Below, piece after piece: positions 18,705-27,254 of a stretch of DNA of 45,495 nt; the stretch's first letter is position 1, and every line of letters begins with the position of its first letter. The notes beneath the pieces were generated by a model. It ran no database searches. It worked only from the letters and a program-made list of their open reading frames with translations, and was not told the DNA's origin. The DNA lies in assembly GCA_049999725.1 (NCBI GenBank), contig JBNGIS010039266.1:1-45495 (forward strand), given 5' to 3'. Both the position numbers and the translations under genes were made by a program. The stretch comes from Haplomitrium mnioides. Its lineage: Eukaryota; Marchantiophyta; Haplomitriopsida; Calobryales.

Positions 18705-19261
18705 ATCTGTGGCTCTTGAGAGGCCCTCACACTTGCTAAGGAGTATTTGGGCTAGAGATTCCTCCAATTTCATGAATTCTTCTTTAGGCACCTGAATCGC
18801 TAGCAAACATCCACCTACTCTCTTTCCTGAAAATTTTGCAACCCCTTGTGAGATTGCGTTTTAGCCCTTGATGTTGGAGCATGAACTAGCTCCAGCTCCG
18901 ATTCTTGCCCTGAGTTGCTTGGTAATGAAGACGAGGGAGGAGAAGAAGTAGACTTTGTTGTAGATTTCGAGGGGGCTAGCTCCTCAATGACCAGTCCTAA
19001 AGCAGGCTTTTTCTTCTTGGCATTGGGTTTCTTCTTTTTCGGAGCGTCAACTGACTCACACTTCTTTCTTTTCTTTTGGGCAGAAGGGCATGCCATGTGA
19101 ATTGAGAATGTTGCCATGCTCGGATGCGACACTAGCTGTTGAATATTGACGCCTTGCTTGGGCTTCATAATCTTGATATGGATCGCCAATTTTATAAAGT
19201 CACGCTCGATGTGTTTCTCGTCTTTGTAGCTATCCACGAAATTCGCCACAAATTGAGTGAA
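18705..19261 (-). pseudogene. Gene 1 copy 2, second exon
   Basis: Read leftward from a strong 3' splice site (pyrimidine-rich tract ending TTTTGTTTTTAG at 19262). It encodes FTQFVANFVDSYKDEKHIER, DFIKLAIHIKIMKPKQG, then a strongly basic stretch with KKRKKCESVDAPKKKK and NAKKKK that looks like a nuclear localisation signal. A serine-rich linker follows (STTKSTSSPPSSSLPSN), then ELELVHAPTSRAK. After a frame change near 18815 it continues as VPKEEFMKLEESLAQILLSK before the GC-rich insertion. A nuclear, DNA-binding role would fit an accessory protein of a transposon. The function is not established by any motif I recognise. Confidence 0.6.
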
Positions 19262-19811
19262 CTAAAAACAAAACAAAAAAAAAATTAAACATAAGTACAA
19301 GTGTAAGACTCGACATTCACTGCATGCAAAGACTCTTATAGCATTACGCTCGTGCACACACAAAGTAGTCCCCATGCGCCCATGGACTCCGAAGTCTAAG
19401 TGCGCCTTAATGATGGGAGTTCCTATGCACAAGGACACCAAAGTCCACGCACGCATGGACTCCCAAGTCCAAGCACACCTTGACATGGGAGTCCCTACGC
19501 GCCTAGACTCTTAAGTCCATGCACGCATGGAATTGGGAGTCTAGGAGTGCAAGGACTCCCAAGTCCTAGCCCGCAGGGACTCCGAAATCCATAGGCGCAT
19601 GGACGATGGGAGTCCATGCGAGCATGGAGTCTCGGGGTTCAAGCGCACAAGGACTTGGGAGTCCATATGCACATGGACTTTGGAGTCATAGTAGGTAGGG
19701 ACTTGGGAGTCCTTGCACGCCTGGACCCTGGGACTTCATGCTCGCATGAACTCTCTAGGAGTTGAGACTTAGTAAAGAAACAAACAAAAGAAAAAGGATT
19801 CCAGAATTTAC
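19262..19811 (-). other. First recognised intron of gene 1 copy 2
   Basis: On the minus strand the 5' splice site is CAAG|GTAAATTC at 19812/19811, and the 3' splice site is the pyrimidine tract ending in TAG at 19262. The intron is 550 bases long and most of it is repeat array B. A second intron of the same gene (13733-14206) is built the same way. Confidence 0.65.
19310..19755. repeat. 24-bp palindromic tandem array B
   Basis: About 17 units related to array A. The measured unit lengths from 19440 on are nearly all 24, with a few of 25, for example AGTCCACGCACGCATGGACT, AGTCCATGCACGCATGGAAT, AGTCCATGCGAGCATGGAGT and AGTCCATATGCACATGGACT. Spacers are mostly CCCA, TGGG or TTGG, so the 4-base linker differs from array A while the period is the same. 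This points to selection on, or template-driven copying of, the spacing. Confidence 0.88.
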
Positions 19812-20170
19812 CTTGCCATCTTCCTTTGCGGCCTGAAGATGCTTCACAAAAATTTCCTTCTCCTTCATTCGGAAAAAGCAAATCGTTTGTGATTTGCATT
19901 GTAAAGTGTAATTTCATTTGGTTACTGTACAAGCAGCCCAATGTTGGCTTTCTTGCCATCTCGGATCATGGTGATTTGAACCAGTAGACCCAAATTGAAT
20001 TTTTCAATTTCACTAGCAAAAAGGTAAAGATGTTGATCGGGGTCTTTCAAAGAACAATAATTTACTAGCCAATTCCACTCAAGTTTTTCAATCTCTAGAG
20101 CCTTGACAACATCTGAATACCTATATGGCTTTGATTGAGATGGGCGGGAAACATTTCCTTGAGATGCCAT
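19812..20170 (-). pseudogene. Gene 1 copy 2, first exon with start codon
   Basis: The ATG at 20168-20170 opens a clean frame (MASQGNVSRPSQSKPYRYSD, ALEIEKLEWNWLVNYCSLKD, LFASEIEKFNLGLLVQITMI). After about 80 codons the frame meets a stop. The best continuation is in another frame (MKEKEIFVKHLQAAKEDG) up to the splice donor at 19812, so one small indel is likely. The tract upstream toward the gap is AT-rich and would hold the promoter shared with gene 2. The repeated phrase about GLLVQ at both ends of the open stretch (GLLVQITMIRDGKKANIGLLVQ spans it) may mark a short duplication. Confidence 0.55.
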
Positions 20171-20235
20171 TCTCAAGATGGTAAAGAAAGGTCGAATTTG
20201 AGGTAAAAAAATATAATGAACAAAAGTTCAGAAAT

Positions 20236-20335
20236 NNNNNNNNNNNNNNNNNNNNNNNNNNNNNNNNNNNNNNNNNNNNNNNNNNNNNNNNNNNNNNNNN
20301 NNNNNNNNNNNNNNNNNNNNNNNNNNNNNNNNNNN
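20236..20335. other. Assembly gap, 100 N
   Basis: Exactly 100 undetermined bases, a common placeholder for a gap of unknown size. It lies between the 5' ends of gene 1 and gene 2, so the shared control region is incomplete and the joining of the two flanks is not proven by this window. Confidence 1.
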
Positions 20336-20739
20336 AAGAAACTTTCCACTGACGCTCTTTTTATAGCTAAATTTCAAAGAAATACCTTTTGCTACCAAAA
20401 AATGACTCGCGAAGCTCTTGACACACAGGTTTTTCTAGTGCAAAAAAAAGTTAGCATATAAAACATTGCTCATTTTCATCTTTCTAGTTTTTTTTTTTTT
20501 TGCATTTTCTTCTTGAAAAGTTCCCAATTTTGTCGTTTTGCAAAAAAAACGACAAAAAACACATCTTTTAGATGTGCTGTAAGAGGTTCAAAATATTTAT
20601 TAAAATAATTCCCTAAAGTACTTGATTTTTAGACATCATTTTCAATGAGTGGAGTCTTAGAGTTTTAAATTGAGTCTTAAAGGTAAAGGCAAGAAGAGGT
20701 TAGAGTTTCAAGACTCATCTTCACAAAAAAAGTGTTACT
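20336..20739. other. Upstream region of gene 2
   Basis: AT-rich, with long T and A runs, including a near-inverted pair TTTTGTCGTTTTG / CAAAAAAAACGACAAAA at about 20528-20557 that could form a hairpin. No coding signal. Confidence 0.45.
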
Positions 20740-21167
20740 TTTGACATGAAGATTGACATTTGTCCAAATGGCAATTATTTAGAGGTAAGCGATGGAGTAC
20801 CAAAAACATCAAGTGTGATGGCAAGTATATTAATTTGGAGAAAAAGATGACTTCTGTTGAATCAGATAGCTCCATCCAAAAAGATCTAGAAGGTGAACTC
20901 CATGCGCGCATAGGGTCAGGGACTCAACTCCTTGCGCGTACAGTGTCAAGGAGTGAATCCAATGCATGCATAGGATTAACAACCGAACAACTTGCGTGCA
21001 AAGGATTAAAGAAGGAACTCAGTGCTCACATAGAATTAAAGCAACAATCTTCATCTAGTACAAGATCTTTGTTGCCTTTTAAGCGGTCAAAGTTGAATCT
21101 TTCTTCTGAGTATTCCAAAATGTCAGAAAAAAAAAAGGTTCAACACAAAAATTCCAAATGGTTGTAG
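20740..21167 (+). pseudogene. Gene 2 copy A, N-terminal part with in-frame repeats
   Basis: An open frame with the segment INLEKKMTSVESDSSIQKDL, then a repetitive stretch (GELHARIGSGTQLLA, SESNACIGLTTEQLACKGL, ELSAHIELKQQ) and a serine/lysine-rich end (SSSSTRSLLPFKRSK, EKKKVQHK). The repetitive stretch, 20893-21040, is built from the same ATGCGCGCATA words as the intron arrays, at roughly 36-bp (12-codon) spacing. An ATG at 20742 followed by GAG|GTAAGC may be a short first exon; this is a guess. Frame breaks follow at 21167. Confidence 0.45.
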
Positions 21168-22402
21168 ACCTTTCTTCGTCAACATCTGAGGGAGACCTCG
21201 ATATTCATGATCAAAGTGTGTTTGTTTAGAACACAAAAAACACACAATCTGTGGACAATTTTAATTTTGGAGATGAGCCACTCTCTTTAATAGCACCACT
21301 CAAACAATGACTGATTTCGTTTTAAGTTGCACCTCGCAAAGATATTCGGACATCTGAAACAAACCGAATTTTTTTGGAGGAGTCTTCAGACGATAGTTTT
21401 GAAATGATTCTAGCAAAGAGTCTCAATCAATCAACATTTCATTGGAGTTATTGCCAAGGACATCGATTTTATTACAAAAGAACATTTTCTTATAATCGAG
21501 ATATTGATCAAGATTCAGTTTCAGAATGGTGCAGTTCTCCCAATCTCTAGGACAAAACTCATCTCTTGAAAATATTATGTGACGGAACAAACTGTGTTTA
21601 CGATGATGACCAAGATCTTTAGGATGAATTATCTCCTATTGTTGGATTTGCTTACGGATCGAATCGTCCAGCACAAGATAAGAATTCTTGTCTGAGCCAA
21701 AACCCCAACGAGTAAACACCTTACGCAAAACTTCTTTGCGGAAAGTCCATCATGACGAGAGCTTTGTGAAGGAAAAACTCGATTCAATGTCAATTTCTAA
21801 ATTGAAGAGAATTTCTTGTTGTCAAAATAATTGCTTGTTGTTGTGCAAGACAAATTTTTTGAAAACTGTATGAGAAACGTACTTTCGACAAAGCATGAAG
21901 AATCGAAATATCACACTACAGTGGGGAATACCAAGAAAAGACTCTGATGTTGAAAGTTGGTTTACACTGCCTGGTGGTTCCTTTGTCTATAGAAAAGCCT
22001 TCAAATTAATATTAGCAGTAGGGAATGATAGAATCCAAAGGATTCAAAATCTCAAAAATGCAAATCCTAGAGGCATTTTTGGAAAAAGAGAACTATCTGC
22101 TAAAGGAGTTTTTGTGCGTGAGTGGATGGACAATTTTTTCCAGGGATATTGTGAGAGAATGCCCACTCACAAAGCGTACAACTTGCCCAATAATTTTACA
22201 AAATGGGAAGTTTATGACTACTACACAACTTCTTTGAAAGAGAAAGATCCTCATTGTATTCTTAGTTTCTTGGGTTTTACAAAACATTGGAGAACTCATT
22301 TTCCAAATGTAAAAATTTCAAAATGCAATAGATTTGTTGTTTGTGAAACATGCGAAGAAATAAAATCTTTGCGATAAAAATATGTCTTGGAGTCCGAGAA
22401 AG
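21168..22402 (+). pseudogene. Gene 2 copy A, first main exon (DUF7869-type protein, N-terminal half)
   Basis: Homologous along its length, from about 21278 on, to copy B (43247-42165, minus strand). Landmarks are ETNRIFLEESSDDSFEMILA, the acidic DIDQDSVSEWCSSPN, FAYGSNRPA, a cysteine-rich stretch KLKRISCCQNNCLLLCKTNF, FVYRKAFKLILAVGNDRIQR, RGIFGKRELSAKGVFVREWM, YCERMPTHKAYNLPNNFTKW and FPNVKISKCNRFVVCETCEE. This pattern of R.CC..NC, a (C/Y)RKAF motif, a Y-LP motif and a C..C motif before an intron is what I remember for large plant and algal proteins annotated DUF7869. Several stops and frameshifts, for example near 21700, 21870 and 22376, make it non-functional. Confidence 0.65.
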
Positions 22403-23130
22403 GTAACAAATTTTCTTCTCTTTTGACACCTTAAACTAATCCATTCTCTTTTTTTCTAGACTCAAATCCTAGTTCTAGAGATGTTATGTTTTCTAAACCT
22501 ACAGCCAAAAAATATTTTTTTGGGTGATGTTATTTAGCAAAGAAGATTTGAGTCGAATAATTCTTAGCAAGTTGAGTTGTGAGAAGAGTGTCTATGCTTG
22601 CGTAGACTCTATTGTTTTATATTTTAATTTTAACCTTGTCTGCAATCGATTAAAGCCAGAAAATGAATTTGATTCTTGGTGGTGACTTTAGCCTTGCAAC
22701 AAGTTTTTTTTGGTTCCTTTAAATGAAGAGCCATTGTAAAAAAAATTGAAAGAATGGTTTTTGTTGTTCGCAAATCCTATGCATGCATGGGATTTGTTCT
22801 TGTTTTTTTAAAACCAATCGCGACAACAGTCACAACAAGCCATGATATTAGTGTTGTCGTATTGGTCCTATGCGTGCATACGATCAATTGTTGTCTCTAC
22901 TGATCCTAAACGCTCAGACAATGTGTTCTGGTACCCTTTGTTTGTAAATCTTGTTTTTTCTTTTCCAAACAGATTTTTCTTTTTTCAAAGTGCCTAAAGT
23001 TTATTTTTAATCTTTTACAAAGTGTTTTGTTTCTACAAATTCAAACATTTCTTCAAAATGACTTGAATGTTTGTGGCACTTCAGGTTGTGTTTTGAAGCT
23101 ACAAGCATCGACATATGTTTTGCTGAACTA
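22403..23130 (+). other. Intron of gene 2 copy A with palindromic motifs
   Basis: A splice donor candidate, GAAAG|GTAACA, lies at 22402/22403. The acceptor is not clear but the coding match resumes near 23137. Between 22590 and 22930 there are at least three motif copies: GTCTATGCTTGCGTAGACTC, AATCCTATGCATGCATGGGA and GGTCCTATGCGTGCATACGA. Copy B has corresponding motifs in its own intron at 41600-41950, so the motif placement predates the two copies. Confidence 0.6.
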
Positions 23131-24893
23131 CTTTTGTATCCTTCATGCTTTGTGATGATGTAGTCAAATATAATCGCCAATTGTTTCTTCATCGTGACTA
23201 ACAAATGAAAGAAAGATCGAAACTTGCAAACCATCGAAGAAAATGCTATATCGATGGTCAAAAGTACTTGGGAATCATCATTGATGGAATGGATGAGAAG
23301 AAAACTGCTATTCCACACTAGCCTTTGCCACCAAAAAACATTGATAAAGATTGTTTGGTGGGTGTGCATGTTGTTGATGCCTTAATATTTGATTATGCTC
23401 TTTCTTCAAGGGTCTTCTTAACGTACAAAAACTTGAGAAGCGATTATAATTTAATAGTTCAACAAAATATTATATGACTTTGAAGGCCCGCTACCTCCAA
23501 CTTTGTATCTTCAGTTGGACAACACGACACAATAGAATAAGAATTCTATCTTGTTTGGATATCTTAGTCTCCTTATTGCCAAGAATGTTTTTTGAAAAAT
23601 CAAGGTGGGATTTCTTGGTTGGCCATACTCATGATGAAATCCATCAAATATTCAACCGATTCTCGAAACGTTTAAAGCGTGTCAAAGCTTTCATGATTAC
23701 GAGTCTTAACAAGGTGCTTCAATTATCCTATAATCCTAAACCTCAAGTGACTCTTTTGTCAGAAACTTGGGATTTCAAAATTTTTCTGCATCAACGTCCC
23801 TCTTTGGTTCAAAAGATACATGATATTACTTTTAATCAACAATTCAAATTCGAGTTAAATGATTCCAAGGCAAAGATTTGGAGCAAACAATTTTCAATAG
23901 ATGAATTTTGGCTATGTACGGATGGTATTTGTCAATTCAAGTGCCTATCTGAAGTGGACAAAGAAATTTTTAGTTCAATGTTGATTCCTCTCAAGGCATA
24001 TTCTGAAATCAAACGATCTCAAAAGGAAAAAAGAGAAGTGGATGCCGAGAAAGTGGTATTTTAAATAAGGGACAACATAAGTGAGAACTGCTAGAAGTTC
24101 TTTACAGATTTTGTTATTCAATGGTGAAATGACTTTTTTTTACCCAACAAGAGATTGCAGCCTACATCTTTGAAAAGAAAAACGTCGGCTCAAAGCAAAA
24201 TTTGCCTTTCCACCTTCACAAAGGTCAAACACTTGTAATGATTCTCAAAATGTTTGTCTAGATTCTCAACTTGATGCTCTACAGATATAAGAAGATACAT
24301 CGATACAACAAATACTTTCTACACGTCGAGCAATCTATAATGGAGCACCTAGGCCCCAAGAAGGGACTCTTTCGCACAATACTCGATATGAGCATAAATT
24401 TGGCAATCTACATGAGTTGAAAGCTAGATTGTTTATTTTTGTTGTTGCATCTTTGGATCCAAAAGGCAAACCATTTTGGGTTGCCAAAGTTCTCAAAGTT
24501 TTGTCATTTGATGAGGAAGATCCTCCAAACCCAAAACAAGTACAAGTTCAATGGTTTGCTTGTTTGGCTGAAGATTCATTTTTTGGACAATACTTCTCAG
24601 AAAAAATAATAGCAACAAAAGGGAAATGAAAATCCAAGTTACAGATTGATGTACTTAATGTGACACAAATCACGATTTTGTCTTTTTATTTTCTTCTTAC
24701 TTAAAAAAACCAATTGAGGAAAATTGCTCTAGCTACCATTAAAGCAAATCTATTTGAGTATAAAAGACAAAAAGCCCTCAATCTTGAAATGTTTCAAAGA
24801 GATTCAATCACTGTTATTAACACTGAGACAGATCAAACAAACCTTGATGAATCTTCTGAAGCTGAATCTAAAGAAGTCGAGACAAGTGCATAA
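23131..24893 (+). pseudogene. Gene 2 copy A, second main exon (putative transposase catalytic half and C-terminal domain)
   Basis: Landmarks in order: DDVVKYNRQLFLHRD, ERSKLANHRRK, LGIIIDGMDEKKTAIPH (first acidic residues), LIFDYALSSRVFLTY, LYLQLDN-type residues at about 23500-23520 (shifted frame), FLVGHTHDEIHQIFNRFSKR at 23610-23670, then FELNDSKAKIWSKQF and FWLCTDGICQFK. The C-terminal domain at 24417-24629 has PFWVAKVLKVLSFDEEDPPN and VQVQWFACLAEDSFFGQYFS. The gene ends with SSEAESKEVETSA and a TAA at 24891. The ordered D..., LDN, GHTHDEID motifs match DUF7869 proteins and suggest an RNase H-fold nuclease; catalysis is inference. A frameshift near 23480 and stops from 24062 break it. Confidence 0.68.
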
Positions 24894-24984
24894 AGTCATT
24901 CAAGAATTTTGTTCTATATTCCGTATTTTCAAGTATATTTTAATTTAAGATTATTATTTTAAAAGTACTTGAGAAATGGAAATA

Positions 24985-25320
24985 TCAAGTAAAAGATCTA
25001 TATGGTGCAACTTGCCAGACTTGAGGAACCTGATAAAGAGGACAATGTATATATATCTCATAGAGAAGTCTTTGTATGAACTAGAATGGTCCTCAAGAGC
25101 ATGGAACAAGGAGAAAGACTAGTACTTGCAAGATGATGGATACTCTAAATACATATTGTTGGGTCAAAGAAAACAAAATTTTACAAGAACAAAAGAGTAC
25201 AAGATACCAACGTCTACAACAAAATGGTTCTCGAAATAAATGAATGTAAGAGAAATTGTCTTCAACAAACATCAATTTATGTTCAAATTATAGAAGATGA
25301 CAGTAATATTTCTATTGCAA
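24985..25320 (+). pseudogene. pol: Ty1/copia reverse transcriptase fragment
   Basis: The reading IEKSLYELEWSSRAWNKEKD, followed by YLQDDGYSKY, corresponds to the copia RT segment LKKSLYGLKQSPRAWYKRFD with a GF/GY motif after it. The preceding IYLIEK and ISHREVF readings in shifted frames also fit. The sequence before about 24980 still matches the 3' flank of gene 2 copy B, so the border between the two-gene element and copia is sharp here. Confidence 0.7.
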
Positions 25321-26349
25321 CAAGGTATGAATCAAGAAATTAGATCCATCAATCATAACAGCACACATTATCCAAGGAAACATCACTACAAGTCTTCCTT
25401 CAACTACAAAGCAAGTCAATAATGAAGATCCAATATGGGTTGGGTTTCTATTTTCTTAAATCTATATGTTTAGTTGAATCTACAAAAAGAAATACTTTGG
25501 ATAGTTAAAAATTTGTACAAGAGATCCAAAATTGAATGAGAAAGGTAGAGAATTAAGGAAATCTAGAACTAAGTATAATATTTGATTCAAGTTTTTATCT
25601 CACCAACTCTAGAAACTCAAATTCGATATTATTTCTTACAATAAGCTCTACAACAGTTAGTTACAAAGATTATATTCTATTGAAGCGGTTCTACTAAGCA
25701 TTGGATTGTTGTAGGCTACATCAATTTCAGAGCTGACAAACTATGAAACTATTGAGACCATTTCAATTGTGGAAAAACCAATTTACAAAAAATATTAGCT
25801 AACAACTTCTTAACGATCTTCTAATTTGGAGGCTAGCGTCATAGTCATTGTGACTAATTTCATGACAGTAAAAAAAATGGCATCAAGGTTATGAGAAAAG
25901 GGCTCAAGAAGTATCCTCGCTCTGAATCCTTTGCACTCTTGCTCTTCTCTTCTTTGTGGTCCACTTCCCTTCATTGGTATGGATTGTCTATTTTGGATAA
26001 GGGTTGAATTCTACTTTTCAGCAACTTCCGTTGGCTTATCTTAAGAAGATACACTAGGGTTTGTCCTCCACTAGGATTTTTCCATATGCATGTAAATGGA
26101 TTCAAGCTAGAGACATGTGCAGTTATTAGAATGGATTCAAGCTAGAGACATGTGCAGTTATCATTGGTATGGATTGTCTATTTTGGATATAGGTTGAATT
26201 CTACTTTTCAGCAACTTCTGTGGAGGACAAACCCTAGTGGAGGACATATGGAAAAATTTCTCCAATTCTACTTTTCATCAACTTCCACTAGGATTTCCAT
26301 ATGCATGTAAAGAAGTTGCGTGAATTTTCTTGATGAGAATGGATTCAAG
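25321..26349 (+). pseudogene. pol: Decayed Ty1/copia pol interior with local rearrangements
   Basis: Between the RT and RNase H motifs I see only scattered remnants and repeated or inverted segments (described separately). The spacing is roughly that expected between copia RT and RNase H motifs. No continuous frame remains. Confidence 0.45.
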
Positions 26350-26370
26350 CTAGAGACATGTGCAGTTATT
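25968..26370. repeat. Interleaved direct and inverted repeats in the copia relic
   Basis: ATTGGTATGGATTGTCTATT and the TTGAATTCTACTTTTCAGC that follows occur at about 25974 and 26162. ATGGATTCAAGCTAGAGACA with TGTGCAGTTATT occurs three times, at about 26096, 26134 and 26339. TAGGGTTTGTCCTCCACTAG at about 26055 recurs inverted at about 26222 (GGACAAACCCTAGTGGAGG). Direct and inverted copies within 400 bases imply template switching or repair-mediated rearrangement. Confidence 0.85.
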
Positions 26371-26620
26371 ATGTGTGACAACTTTGGATGCATGAAACTA
26401 GCCATCAACTCAATTCACCATCCAAAGACAAAACACATTGACATTAGAATCACTTTATAAGAGACTTGATTGGAAATGAAGTGGAATTGGTGTATTATAT
26501 GATAGAGGAGATAAAAGCTAAAATTCTCACCAAAGAATTGCTAAGAAAAGATACTTCAAGTTGATCAACAAAATTGGGATGTACAACAACATGCAATAAG
26601 TGTGAGTGTTATAAATGTAT
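26350..26620 (+). pseudogene. pol: Ty1/copia RNase H C-terminal segment
   Basis: Reads CDNFGCMKLAINSIHHPKTK, then HIDIRI, then after a one-base shift IRDLIGNEVELVYY. This matches the end of copia pol (CDN..A..L..NP..H.RTKHI.I..HF.R...). The following AKILTKELLRKD and LINKIGM fit the usual AD..TK.L....F......LG. tail. Confidence 0.8.
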
Positions 26621-27254
26621 CTTTTTTGCGTAGATATATCATCAAGAACCTTTTCTTTGACCTATTTTCTTTGTAAGAGATTTTAGTTTTTCTACTAGCT
26701 TAGCTTGACTCTAGTCTAGAAAGCCATAGAGGTGGTGACACTTGGAAGCACTTGGTGGTGACATGTGTTAGCACCATGAGGCTCCTCTAGAATTTTTTTA
26801 TTTTGTATCGAGTGCATAAATTGCAGTCACCTACATGCGTATGCCTACATCAGTTTGATTTGGGGTTGCCAATGGGAGACTAATGCAAGTGTAGCTACTC
26901 TTATTCACACTTTCATGATTGTTTTCTCCTAACATGTTCCATTACACTTTTGGGTGTCATATAGCTATGGGAGGTAGATTTCCCCTTTGCATGTATATTT
27001 ACAAGCTATGTCCATTGGGGCATCTCTTACTTGTAATTTTTCTAGTGTCACAAGTAGCTCTTGTGTTCATGTTTCTCAATCTTCTTGATTGTTGTTTTAG
27101 GTTTTATATTAGTGTTGAGTAGTTGTGTTGCTATCTCTCTATCTAGCAATCATCATATCTACATTGTGATTGTAATTTTTAGTGTTTCTCTAAGTCAATG
27201 TTTTCAACTTTTCAAGTGGAATTTCTATTTACTTTTTAATATGTTAGTCATTTA
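26621..27254 (+). mobile_element. Probable copia 3' LTR or flank
   Basis: Directly after the end of copia pol, where the polypurine tract and 3' LTR are expected. No second copy of the LTR exists in the window to test it. Two open frames near 26919-27267 have no recognisable protein features. Confidence 0.35.

Noticed and set aside
21895-24893. Calling gene 2 a hAT or standard plant CACTA transposase (TNPD/Transposase_21)
   Set aside because: No BED finger, no hAT dimerisation motif and none of the usual CACTA transposase motifs were seen. The ordered motifs fit the DUF7869 pattern better.
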